64,000 bases of DNA from Hesseltinella vesiculosa (GCA_002104935.1 MCGT01000056.1:32412-96411); one strand, 5' to 3'; shown: positions 46,797-57,610, counted from the stretch's first letter. Translations and numbers: made by a program. Notes: generated from the sequence alone by a model not told the origin.

Positions 46797-47178
46797 ATGG
46801 ATTATGGAGCTAGACCACAACGACAAAAGATGGCATCGGCCGCAAAATTAGCAATGATATATGAAAAGCAGCAAGAGCTTGAAGAATTGCAAAAAATGAA
46901 AGAGCTCAGCGAACACCTGGTCCAACATTTTGAAAATCTTACGCAAAGCGTCGAAAGTTTAGCCATGGGATGCAAAGGCATGCTAGTGTATGATGATAAC
47001 AAAATGCACATATTTTCTAATGGGCAGCATTTACTTAGGTGTCGCACAATCCCTTGGTAATTGGGATTATGTTTTTCGAACTATGGGCTCCATCAACACT
47101 GAATCGAGTAGCTTTGGAAACAGCACCATTGTCAAACTCCCAGTTACAGTGCTCCCAAAAAATAAAGAATGTGATTAA
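46797..47178 (+). CDS. DAD2: DASH/Dam1 complex subunit Dad2
   Basis: Exon 1 (46797-46977) and exon 2 (47039-47178) give 106 aa. The helix YEKQQELEELQKMKELSEHL, then SVESLAMG and VAQSLGNWDYVFRTM match Dad2, whose signature is a coiled coil followed by a short segment with NW. The DASH ring couples kinetochores to microtubules and is found in fungi. The frame only joins with a phase-1 donor; the best candidate is a GC donor (AAAG/GCATGC), since no GT in phase is available. That makes it a probable GC-AG intron. Confidence 0.8.
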
Positions 47179-47605
47179 CAAATGGAATGCTTTGTTACTT
47201 ACTCATGCTTTTCATTCCCACAATGCAGCAGCAATTGTTTACGCAAATAGAGTTTTCATCATGGCATTGCCAGTGTCAAGTTTGCCTCCTACTTCATAGT
47301 TCCAAAAGGTATGCATTTTGAAAAAAAAAAAAAAAAAAAAAGCAAGACAAGCAGCTGAACACGTATGAATGTGAACAGAGGTTCTTATATGGGCGCAAAT
47401 GTATCCAAATCTCGTGCTGCTTTTACCATTTTGCTTGAAATGTTTATTGAATAAGTGTTCCACGCCCCTTTTGCAACCGTGAAGGAAGAATCAAGAGAAA
47501 TTTAGCCACTTTTTTTTCTCCAAAAATAAACCAAACAGGCTGAACTTCGAAATTTTTCGTTCCTAGTTTGGAATTTTCTCCATCTCATCTGAAGCGGGAA
47601 CAGGT
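47179..47605. other. Intergenic between DAD2 and the rhomboid gene
   Basis: Contains an A run at 47320-47341. No gene seen. Confidence 0.45.
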
Positions 47606-49189
47606 ATGGAGACCAGAAGTTACGAAGAGCTTAACACCCCAATCGCTTCCCACAGCAATTCTACAGCAATAAACATGCCTGAGACACCGCATTCAGCCAT
47701 TGGCATGCCTCCTCCTGCCTCATACCAATCGAGAACAACGGACTCTGGCGCCATACATCGAAGCAATTTTGCCATGGATACCTTTGATGAAAAAGCACAA
47801 CAGGAGCCTGCCGGTCGCGTGTTTGGGATGACTCCTGATAAGAGGAGTGACAGCTTTGATGAGCAAGATCTTCATGAAATGCATATCCGTGGAGGCGGCT
47901 TAAACGCACGCACTCTTGGTGGCCAAAACAGCGGCTTCATGCCCCTGGCCTCGCACGACGACAATGACGAGGGACAACAAAGACAGCTACCGATGGTCAA
48001 GAATCAACATGGTCGTCTTGGCACGCACAGATCTGCATGGCAACGTTTTTTTTTAGGACCGAACGAACGACCTTGGTTCAGTTGGATAACTGGCGGTGCA
48101 ATGCTGGCGGTTTTAATTTATGAGCTCATTCGTAACAGTGCCCTGACAGGAAGTGTCATATCCACAAGCCCAATGTTCAACCCAATGATTGGTCCTTCAT
48201 CTAGTGTAAGGGAGTTGGTTTGTTCGTCATGATGTCAAATGTTAACGCAATAAGCCTTTGCTCCGTACAGGTGCTGATCAACGTTGGTGCTAAATTCACG
48301 CCTTGCATGAGAACAATCCCTGAAATGACACCTTCATCAACCTTGTCTGACTGCTACACTTCTACGAGCACATGTACTGTAGAACAGGTGTGCGGGTTTG
48401 GAGGATTCGGAGGCAAGGCACCCAACCAGTCATTCCGATTCTTCACGCCTATTTTCTTGCATGCTGGCATTGTCCATTACATCATCAACATGCTCACCCA
48501 CTTGGGATTAGGAGCTGATCTTGAAAAAGGGATGGGGATACCCCGCTACACAGCACTCTACTTACTAGCTGGGCTGTTTGGAAACGTCTTGAGCTCCATG
48601 CTAGGAAGATATAATTCGCCCTCGATGGGCTGTTCAGGTGCTTTATTTGGGCTGATTGGCTACATGTTCATTGACACCCTGGCACATTGGAAATTGATTG
48701 ATAACCCTGGCAGGGAAATTTTGAAGCTCTTGGTTTCGACAATCATATCGCTGATTCTTGGCTTGCTGCCAGGTAGACTTAGCAAACAGGATGCAAAAAG
48801 TTTCTGACAAAAAATATCTTTGTAGGCCTCGATAACTTTGCACATCTTGGAGGATTTGTTGTAGGGTAAGTTATTCGCTTGTTCATGAAACGAAAGCTTG
48901 CTGATGATGAACCAATCTTTTAGACTTGTTGCTGGCGTCATACTTTGCCCAATGCCAATGCTGTCAAAAAAATCCATGTGGGTTAAATGGGTAGCTCGAT
49001 TGTCTGCTACTGTTGTTCTTGTCGTTCTTTTTGTTGTTTGTATCAATGTATTTTATAACTCTGCCGACCCTTCGCAGGTACAGAAAAAATAACCTCGACT
49101 TGCCTAAACTTACAACATTGCTCTTTTAGATTTGCCCTGGGTGCAAGTACCTGTCTTGTTTACCAGTGTCGAACTGGTGTGATTTTTAG
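47606..49189 (+). CDS. Rhomboid-family intramembrane serine protease
   Basis: Five exons (47606-48205, 48271-48772, 48826-48865, 48924-49077, 49130-49189) give 451 aa. The first ~150 residues are a disordered cytosolic part. Membrane segments start at WITGGAMLAVLIYELI. The rhomboid core has FRFFTPIFLHAGIVHYIINML, the catalytic serine in SMGCSGALFGLIGYMF (GxSG with Cys at x) and the histidine in NFAHLGGFVVG, split by introns. Such secretory-pathway rhomboids cut transmembrane substrates. The end has CPGCKYLSCLPVSNWC, a small Cys-rich tail. Catalytic Ser and His are both present, so it is probably active rather than an iRhom. Confidence 0.93.
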
Positions 49190-49767
49190 AATAAAATTTT
49201 TACACTATCTCCTTACATGAGTTAAGACCGCCATCGTTTCGAGATTTGCCGACTCTCACCAATTGCTTTTAGTAGGTAAACCATGCAATAGTTCATGAGC
49301 AGGCACAAAAGGACCTCAAGGACCTTTTCCAAAAAAAAAAAAAAACGACGTCATACCCATGCCACTATTTAATCTAAGAGCATAGTCGAAAACGTCTGTG
49401 TCATTGAAACAGGGATTTACACATCAAAGTGATCCGGTAGGTTCAATAAGCGCAGAAGTAGCAGAAGAGATTTGCTCTGTTCATACACTTTATTTAGAAA
49501 AGAAGTCTTAAGGTCAAAAAATACAACGTCGCAAATGAAACTACGAATATGGAAAAAATGGGATGCGTTTAGTATAAACCGGCGAATGGCACAGCAAATT
49601 GGGCTTACAATAAACCCAAGCATGGAAAACAGGCAAGCATGAAAAAAAAAATGAGCAAGAGATATTTCCCTAAAAGGTCGCTTCGAATACTGTTTTCACC
49701 GCTTATGCGAGAGCCGCCGGCTCACACTCCAGAGCATGACCATTGTTTGAAAAAAATTTTTGCCTAG
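49190..49767. other. 3' flank of the rhomboid and second-type Fanzor relic
   Basis: The Fanzor relic ends at 49768 on the minus strand. About 35-60 bp past its stop (plus 49708-49733) is a GC-rich palindrome, AGCCGCCGGCT, inside AT-rich DNA. This is the position where a Fanzor guide RNA scaffold would be expected. Nothing else recognised. Confidence 0.35.
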
Positions 49768-52700
49768 TCAAAATACTGGATCGTTTGTCATTAAGCCATA
49801 CGCTCGCAGAGCAATGCAAGTGGCGGAGATGGTGTCGCGGCCAAAGGAATTTCGACATTCTTTGACAGACGGGCATGCGGGGTAGATGCAACAGCTTGTT
49901 CCTAAACCGGTCTTGGTTTTGTTGGAGACCTTCTTGCGAGGATGAATGACACGTTGAAGGCAGTACGGACATGTCATGGACGTGCGGTTTTAATTCGTGA
50001 CGACAACAGCCGAATGCTGGCGTGCTAATCGTCGATGCCATATCCCTCCCAATCTCCAGTGGCCCTTGATTCGCAATCCAGCACTTGTGCCCGCATTGCC
50101 GATTGCCTGGATCAAACTTTTCTGCTTTCCGATTTCCTGCTTTACTTGCTTTACTGCCAGGACGGCGGCTGTCTTCACGGTCTTGGCCCGCCATGCAATC
50201 GTTCGCCGTTGCCTGTTGTATTTCATTTGGTTGTAGAAATCACGAACAGTTGGGTATTGTCCACGGTTTTTAGTAAACCGTTCCTGGAAAGTTTGCAAAT
50301 CACAAGCGGTTTTGAGGCTGTTACCGGAGATAATTTTCTCAGCCCGTTGTGCAGATTGGCCGTTTGCGGTCTACAGAAAAAAAAAAAGTCGGCTGGCATC
50401 AGTCATCGATCGTACGAATAATCTCCCGTCGGTCTTGTCATGCCTTTGCCTTGTCATGCTTCAGTCTTTTGCTGAATTGCCAGCTGCCAATCTTCCATGA
50501 CAGGTCGCGTGCAGTGATCTTGGTGGGTTTACGAAGCTTGACAAAATGGCCAACATTGACGGATTGCAGTTCAGGTACAGAATGAGCCACAGTTGTTGCC
50601 AGCGTGACAACGCCACAATCAATGCCAGAAATCATCAAATCGCGTGTGCTCATTGTCAAGGAGACATTGCGGGAGTCTTCTTCTACTGTGCCTGTTTTCT
50701 GCAACTGTATAGGTGGGATGCCAGGTGCCTTGCCCTTCTCTTTTGCTTGCCTTTCTTTTTCGAACCAGCTTCGTCTGCCTATAAAAAAACAGAAGAGCCA
50801 ATGAGTCATATTCTATTTATTCCCTGCCATTGTCTTCGATAGCACTAACCTTCTGGAGAGCAAATCTGATAGTGCGCATTTCGGCTAGCTGGTCTTGCAC
50901 GGCATGGGCATCTTGAGTTGATTTCTGGGCTGCTCTTTTTAATGAGTGTTCAGCTTTCATGTTCATGTACTTTTGGCTGGTTGGTGTATCTGTCGGTAAA
51001 AAAAAGTGCCCAGGTGAGTAAATCAGAGTGATTTATTGTGTTTGAATACCTTCTTGATGGCTACTGGATGCAAGGTGGACCAGCAATACTCCGCGTTGTT
51101 CTGACTGTCCAACCGGGAGAGGGTTTGGTGGAAGCTGAGACATGGGGGGCTGTGCAGTGTTGGCAGTCTTCATCACTTGGCGATGTTTTGCCAATGCATT
51201 CGTGGCCTCGCGCTTGATTTTAGCCAAACGGTCGCGTTCTTTTTTAGCATTGGTTATATCGACCTTCAAGGTGTCCAGAGTATGATGTGTGGGCGGAGGT
51301 TGAAAGCTGCCATGGCTTTGCTTCAATCGCTTTTCATAGACGGAAGTTTGTCGTGGTTTGTTGGTAAATCCTTGCAAAGACACGTCGTTGGCAGCATTGA
51401 TGTCTACCCGGTGGATGAATGTAATGCCATTCTTTTTACAGTTAGCGTGGATCACCGGCATGTCAAACAGGCATGAGAAGACCTGCTCCTTGTGATGACG
51501 GGCTTCCATAGCGGATGGGATGGCATGGTCGCGCTTGATACCAAGAGCTTTGCTGAACAGTTCGAAAATAGTAGCCGCATCGAGAGACAGAGAATAAAGA
51601 GATCCGGCGGATACGGTTGAGCAGTATTGCATGGTGAAATCAACATAACCGCAAAATCGTAGCAGGTGATTTCCCCAAAAGAGAAAGTTGACTCGACAAT
51701 AGCTAGGATTTTCTGATATGACGAATGGCTTGATGTGTTTGTATAGGAGCTTTAGAACACAACATTCATGCTGCGATAAGTCCAGGCTTTTGCTATATCG
51801 CGTCAGTACATCATCGGTTAAAGTGTTGGTCACTTCAGTCATAATAATTCTGGTCAACAAGCCTTGGAGCGATCCAAGTCTTCGAGCTGAAATGTCACCA
51901 TGGGTGAGGGTCAATGCGGCGTCATCCAATTCATAACTGGTTGCATCAAGATGGTCAGCCACAGCCAATTCCTCCAATACCTCTTGTTCACCAGCGTCCT
52001 TGAAGAAAAAAAGTGAGTTTTTGTTAATTGGTGATATGCGGCCCTACCTCATTGACCTTTTGCTGGGAAGATCCTTTTTTGGACTGATCAGGAACGGTAG
52101 TGCTTTCCTAAAAGAAAAAATAAAATCAGCAAAGATATGTTGAAGAAAGACGTGCGAAATACCTTGAGCTGGATTCTTTGACCATCCTCTTCCTTGAGTC
52201 CTTCGCGCTCCTTCTTCAACATGTCCTAAATAGAACGATAGTCAGTCGATATTAAAATAAGACGCCAATATACACTTACAACCACACCGCGTAGATAATC
52301 AATTCGGGCATGATATTTTTGACGTTGGTGGTCACTGAGCTTGTTCATGGAGTCCTTTTTGTTCAGCTCCCATTGTTGTTTTCGCATGGCGTTTCTGGCA
52401 TTGTTCCATTGACCCTTCAATTGCTTGCTCTTAGATTGTTTGTCAGCCTGTTTTTCAAAAAAAAAAAAAAAAAAAGTGAGTCTACTAGTCCATGGTGGCG
52501 AAATTTAACCTCTGGAGCATTACCTCGCGCTTCGCCGTTTTTAGCTTTGAGAAATTGGCCTTGGCTGCGTGGTACCTCTGTTCCCGAGTTGGTGCAAGGT
52601 GAAGACGGAGGAGGAGACGAATGACGTAGCGGAGCATCTTTTTGAAGGATGGGCCATTGAACAGGTTCTTCAAGTCGGTTTCAAGCTTGTTATTGTATAT

Positions 52701-53031
52701 GGCTTGAAGGCTGGTGGTCACCAGTGGGTTTATTGGGCCTGGCGTCCAGTCATCATCTAGGGAGGTCCAAACAAGATTGTTCGTGTTAGATTGCTGACGA
52801 CGACCGTAGTGACAGGACTTGAGGTGCTGGATGTGGCGCAGATCAAAAAGCTTGCTTGCGAGAGGTTTATCAGGAGGAGGAAGCCCTGGGAGATAGCCAT
52901 CGTTCAGTATGGTATTTTCACGCCAAGCAAAAGATGGTACAAGATCTATGGCTTTGGTGGGAAGCGGGACGGCTGAGGAGAAGTAAAAAAATCACCTGAA
53001 CACGATACCCTTCTGCTTTTTTTTTTTCATG
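49768..53031 (-). pseudogene. Second-type Fanzor-like nuclease gene, decayed and 5'-truncated
   Basis: Homologous to the gene at 60415-64000 with the same intron layout; exons lie at 52524-52972, 52280-52447, 52163-52225, 52048-52107, 51050-51998, 50850-50989, 50444-50778 and 49768-50370. RuvC-I (MISGIDCGVVTLAT) and the end part (CPYC, CPSVKEC, then RNSFGRDTISAT with the RuvC-III Asp) are present. Defects: the first exon and its donor are missing; the frame slips by one base near 50735; the 50444 donor is GC (AAAG/GCATGA); and TAA at 49990-49992 replaces the predicted RuvC-II glutamate codon (paralogue TNEARTSM, here TN-stop-NRTSM). The part at 52645-53031 is nearly identical to the other copy, while the rest is much more diverged. 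Confidence 0.82.
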
Positions 53032-53120
53032 TAAGAATTGACATCTCCTCCTTTCTTCGTTTTCTTATATATATTTTTTTATTTTTCTTTCCCTCTTTTT
53101 CCTTTTTTCTCTCTCTTATT

Positions 53121-53220
53121 GCACGTATAACAAAAACCACTTGCTTACAGTGGTAAGTCACATTTTCTACCCCTAATAGTGCACTAACATTGAATAAAGG
53201 TTTTTTTCTATACTGTTTCC
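53121..53220 (-). repeat. Dispersed promoter-plus-hairpin unit, copy 3
   Basis: On the minus strand: ACCGGTG with TTTGTTTGGGTAA upstream (about 53252-53275), then GGAAACAGTATAGAAAAAAA, CCTTTATTCA, TGTTAGTGCACTATTAGGGG, TGACTTACCACTGTAAGC, AAGTGGTTTTTG and ATACGTGC, then purine-rich DNA. The upstream part closely matches the eS19 promoter (10869-10942). Confidence 0.68.
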
Positions 53221-53466
53221 TTTTTCTTTTTCTATCAAGTCCAGCTATAAGTTTACCCAAACAAACACCGGTGCCGGTTCTGTATTTCTTTTTCCTATCC
53301 TCATTTCCGCAATTCATTCTGAGCTGCGCTTTAATTGATACACAGTAAACCAACCAAACAAATTTGCCGTAGATGTCCACTGCAAAAAAGCAGTTGCTGG
53401 AACGTCGTGAAAATGAAAATAAACTATTGTTCGATGTCAATGCTTTTTTATTCGGCTCCAAACTAT

Positions 53467-54756
53467 CTATAGTTCATTGCCAACTGTCACCCAGTAATCA
53501 CGCAGATTATTCTTGCGACCAAAGATTTCCAAGTATTTGCCTAGGGGGTATAGAGTTAGTGTGGCAAGATGGCGGACGAGTATATTTACCGTTGGGCACC
53601 AATTCCTCGATCAGTTCATACAATTCTTCAGGCTTCTGACTTTGGCCTCGTCGTTCCGAGAAAATAATGTCAGATCCTACTGAATGTCTGCACGAAGGTG
53701 GATCCACTCCCTACAAAGACAACATCAAAATCATCGTAACCATTTTAAGCGTTATACTTACCTTTTTCCCAACCAGGCAAGTTTCTTTTGCATGCTGTAA
53801 GTAATAACCATGTCCCTTGGCCATACGTCGATTGACAGTCTGCTTGACCCACGTTATATCATCGACGTATCTATAAAAAAGGACCTTTGAGTGAAGCTCT
53901 TGGGTTGTAATATTGCTAGTATAGGTACGTGTAGCCCCATTTTTCCATGAGTTCAAAGGCCTTTGCGTATTTGTTATTGATCACCCAAATGAAAATAAAG
54001 CCATTAGTTTGAAGCTTTTCAATGGGCAGGTCTTCAATGCACACATCTGGGAGCTGCTGGTAAGCAATGGCTACTCCTCTGGTGGGGGCGTGGGTGGCAA
54101 GCTGCCAAGGCGGATCTGCAACAATCACATCAAATTGTGTTTCACTGGCTAATTTCTTAAATACAATCGTCCGTCGTTAGGCAACATTCTTGTTCAGTGT
54201 CTTTAAGAAATGCCTACCTCCCAGTCAAATGTCATCACGTTGGCTTTGATAGGCACGCACCATTTAGGTGCTTCGAATTCTAAATACAAATACAAAATGT
54301 GGATCCAAATTGGGAAGAGACAATGCGTCCGTAAGTAGACTTACCATCTTCTTCGTCATTTCCGTCCTCGCTGCTGCCTTCATCGCTTTCGCTTTCGCTT
54401 TCAGACTCGCTTTTGTCAGCAGCATGTGGGCTCGATTTGACAGAGGCTATGTCTTCATTGCCCGAAACTTCAGAATCGCTTCCACTACTGCTATCATCAT
54501 CCATGGTTTCATCGCCATTCAGCAGATCATCATCTGCATCGCTTGAATCTTGGTTAGTGCTTAGATCATTAGCCGTCAATTTGCTGATTTTTCGCTGCAA
54601 TTGCTCGATATGCTCTTTCAGATTCATTTCCTTCAAGATCAATTGCTTAAGGTCTTCATCCGTCAATGACTGGACGTTCTCGATACCAGATTCCGAATTT
54701 GTACTGGAGATGGAGGCTGGTGAGGACTCTCTTGATATATTGCTTTCAGATGCCAT
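53467..54756 (-). CDS. MT-A70 family N6-adenine methyltransferase, MTA1-like
   Basis: Six exons (54345-54756, 54218-54280, 53939-54155, 53762-53870, 53590-53710, 53467-53540) join to 331 aa. The N-terminus has a coiled coil (DLKQLILKEMNLKEHIEQLQ) and an acidic Ser-rich linker. The methyltransferase core shows FDVIVADPPWQLATHAPTRG with the catalytic DPPW, then GFIFIWVINNKYAKAFEL, VDDITWVKQTVN, HAKETCLVGKKG, SDIIFSERRGQSQKPEELYE and YLEIFGRKNN...YWVTVGNEL. The DPPWQL and GVAIAYQQL segment and the short length fit the MTA1 group better than METTL3/Ime4 (from memory of the alignments). MTA1 is the catalytic subunit of a DNA 6mA complex in ciliates, with relatives in early-diverging fungi. An RNA m6A role is the alternative. 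Confidence 0.88.
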
Positions 54757-55030
54757 GAGGAGTAAAAGAGAGAAAAAAGTAATGGAGGGAAAGAAGGGAA
54801 CGTCGCGACAACCCGCGCTCTTTTTTTTTTTTTTTTTCTTCCTCCGAGAGGGCAGTCACCGGCACTTCCTGTCGCCACTGGAGCTCAGACTTCAAAACAA
54901 AAAAAATTGACACCTTTTTTTTTTCCTTGTTCAACAGTTTGTGGGTGACTGCCGCATTGTAATTCCACGAAAATACTAATGCCTTTTTTTTTTCTTCTTC
55001 TCTTCTTCTTTGGCTTAGCCACTAGTAATA

Positions 55031-55650
55031 ATGTCTACCAAGACCCCTAGTAATCTAGCATCGAATGCCTTCGTTGACTCGACTCCCTTGCCTGCAGATA
55101 TCCCCAAAGTTGACGAAGTTGGTGCCACATCCGCCCCTTTGAAGAGTGCTTCGTTTTTCATTGGTGCCTATTGTAAAGATTATAATGACGACTTCATGTT
55201 GTGCAAGAACGAAAATAACGACCCGAAGCATTGTCTAAAGGAAGGTCGCAAGGTCACTCGATGCGCTATTGATTTGTAGGTTAACTTTTCGTACTTGCCC
55301 AACCATGTGGCATCTATTCTTAAACTGGCTTTGGTCCCTGGCTAACCGCTATTTACTCCATAGGATTACCAAGCTTCGTGAAAACTGTGGCAAGGAATTC
55401 GAAGCTCATTGGCAATGCTTGGAAAACAACAACCAAGAATTATACAAGTGTCGTCAACCTGAAAGAGGACTCAATACCTGCGTGTTTGAAAAATTGGTAT
55501 GTGTATAAAGCAACGTTATTGAGTGTGAGCAGCAACTCATCCACCTGGATATGACTTTTATAGGGCTTGAAAAAGAACATTCCCGGGGCCCCAGAAGGCG
55601 AGCAAGTATTTGAAAAGAAGACCCCCATCTTTAGACCTGATTTGAAATAG
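55031..55650 (+). CDS. NADH:ubiquinone oxidoreductase subunit NDUFA8 (PGIV-like)
   Basis: Exons 55031-55275, 55364-55496 and 55564-55650 give 154 aa. The protein has repeated twin-cysteine (CHCH) motifs: YCKDYNDDFMLCKNENNDPKHC, CAIDLITKLRENCGKEFEAHWQC and YKCRQPERGLNTC. The order and the C-terminal PGAPEGEQVFEKKTPIF match NDUFA8, an intermembrane-space accessory subunit of mitochondrial complex I imported by Mia40. Its length is slightly below the human protein (172 aa). The promoter region contains T/C-rich tracts directly before the ATG. Confidence 0.92.
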
Positions 55651-56454
55651 ACTTATTTTTCTTTCCAGTCAAAAAAATAAAAATAAAAAGACATTGCCAG
55701 CAACGTTTCTTTTCGTTACGAGAGTGTTATTCGGCGGAACCAGAAGCATGTTTTTTGGCAAAGCACAGCAGGAGGGAAAAGGCGTTCCGCACCTCTGATA
55801 TGATAAAGAGCGTTCACTCCTTCTGACAACCGCAGCCGACTTTTTATATTCCTCCTGCCTTCCGAATCATATTGTTATTGTGCCTCAGCGACGTATCATG
55901 GTCATGTGGGAATAAATCATTGTGTCAACTGAGGATTTCCTCGGCTCGACGGTAAATCATCCCCCATCAAGCTTCCTCAATCATGACGTAAGGCCATCGC
56001 CACCACAACATCAGACCAAAGAATAACATTTGATGTGTTTCGAAACAGTGCTGCCGCGCAAAATGATGTATATCACGTGGAAGAGATATCGCGAAAGCGC
56101 AGCTCCGGCAGGTTCCGCTAGGCAAAACGAAAACCAAAAAGCACTGCTGACTGGGCACATGCAATGAACGCATTCTTTATAGAGAACATCTTAAAACTAA
56201 ATTCTAACTACGGGAATGATTGGATGGTGTCAGTGTGGGCAACTGACCACCGGGTGTTGCTTGTGTTGAAAGTTAGAAGAAAGGCTGGCCATGGCAGCTC
56301 CTACTTGATTTTATGGCTGACAGCGCTGTTTAAATTTTGCCAAGGGGCGGGCTCAATCATTGTTTTCCTTTCCCTGACAAGCGGCAGCTTTCCTTTGTTT
56401 TGTTTTCGTGCTTATTTTTTTTTTCCAATTCACATCTCGCACCTGTGTTTTCGT
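55651..56454. other. Intergenic, no gene recognised
   Basis: A frame open from 56164 runs into the PIP-box gene but is hydrophobic and T-rich before 56455 and probably represents leader sequence. No other signal seen. Confidence 0.45.
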
Positions 56455-57483
56455 ATGCCTACAGCGAAGCAATTGAAAGTGTCCAAGGGCAATCAAGTCA
56501 TCACAAAGTTTTTTCAACCTGATGCAAAGCGGCAAGTGGATGAAAACTTCAACAGCCAAGCCGTTGAAGAAAGCGACACAGACGACAATCATTTTGACAA
56601 GGACACGAATCAGAAACATGAACCAGCTCTTCAACAAAGAAAACCACTTGCTGACATTACCGATATTACCCGAGTCTTTGCTGTTAAGCCGTCAAAAACT
56701 GATACCCAAGATGCCTTCGTTGTTTTGCGAGATGAGGAGAGTGACACTGATGCACACGAAGAGCTAGTACCCATTGACCGTGGGCAAGTGACACAAACTG
56801 TACCTGTGTTAGACACTTTGCCTTCACAAGTTTCAGCGCAATCATCTCCATTTGATCTTGATACATCCGATAAGGAAGGCGACAGCGATGATTTGGGCCT
56901 TTTATTCACCTTGGATGCATTGGATGAAGAAGGGTCTGACCCTTTTTTGGACGATTTATCTGACCCCTTCATCACAAAGACCATCACTCGGTTTCCCAGC
57001 TCATTGCCAGCAAAACGACCACATGCAAGCTTAAACGAGAATGATGGCCAAGATGACGATGAGGATGAGGATGACGAAGTACTGATACCTGATTCATTAT
57101 TTGGGCCGTCCTTGAGTCCACCCAGCCGGTACAAACAAAGCAGCCAGCCAGACGAACCGTCCGCGAAAAACCTCTCTTCACAAGATGCCACATCAAACAC
57201 TTCTAGCCCACTGGACGAGCAGCTCAACGATTCGCCTGAACAGCCATTGTCTCCTAACCTTTTGCGGCCCTTTGAATACTCCAATAACAAGGCCCTCACA
57301 TTTTCCTTAGCATACGCCGATGACTGTGCCAGCCCCTCATCAGATACCCCTCTCACCCGTAAATCTGCTACCTCAATGGATTCTACAATTAGTATGCCAT
57401 TACAAGCCGAAGCTTCTTTGGAAACCCATGTCCCTTACCCCAACCCACGCGGGATAGGCACGGTTGAAAAATTCAGTGTTTAA
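56455..57483 (+). CDS. PIP-box (PCNA-binding) acidic protein with D-box-like motif
   Basis: An intronless frame of 342 aa from the ATG at 56455 (MPTAKQLKVSKGN). Residues ~15-22 are QVITKFFQ, a textbook PIP box (Q-x-x-I-x-x-F-F) as used to bind the sliding clamp PCNA. RKPLADITDITRV (about 60-72) resembles an APC/C destruction box (R-x-x-L with D-I-T). The rest is disordered, acidic and Ser-rich with SP/TP sites and ends RGIGTVEKFSV. There is no folded domain. It could be a cell-cycle regulated replication or repair adaptor; I cannot name an orthologue. The start at 56455 is preferred because the upstream extension is hydrophobic and atypical. Confidence 0.7.
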   Translation: MPTAKQLKVSKGNQVITKFFQPDAKRQVDENFNSQAVEESDTDDNHFDKDTNQKHEPALQQRKPLADITDITRVFAVKPSKTDTQDAFVVLRDEESDTDAHEELVPIDRGQVTQTVPVLDTLPSQVSAQSSPFDLDTSDKEGDSDDLGLLFTLDALDEEGSDPFLDDLSDPFITKTITRFPSSLPAKRPHASLNENDGQDDDEDEDDEVLIPDSLFGPSLSPPSRYKQSSQPDEPSAKNLSSQDATSNTSSPLDEQLNDSPEQPLSPNLLRPFEYSNNKALTFSLAYADDCASPSSDTPLTRKSATSMDSTISMPLQAEASLETHVPYPNPRGIGTVEKFSV

Positions 57484-57610
57484 TAAAAATGTCTGCTTTC
57501 CACAAGGCTTTGTTCCCGACAAGGTGTTGTTTAGATTTGGCGCCACTCTCGCAATACAGAGTTAAAATCGTTTCCTATTGCATAAGTTCATAAGTAACTT
57601 TCATGGAAAG
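57484..57610. other. Short intergenic stretch
   Basis: Convergent spacer between the PIP-box gene and the minus-strand locus; no feature seen. Confidence 0.4.

Noticed and set aside
52791..52976. Plus-strand ORFs at 52569-52976 that are matched by minus-strand ORFs at 61094-61501
   Set aside because: They are antisense shadows of the Fanzor exons; their similarity only reflects the near-identical tract.
53373..53639. 88-aa plus-strand ORF (MSTAKKQLLERRENENK...)
   Set aside because: It lies mostly antisense to the last exons of the MT-A70 gene, and its second half is the mirror of that coding sequence. No independent support.
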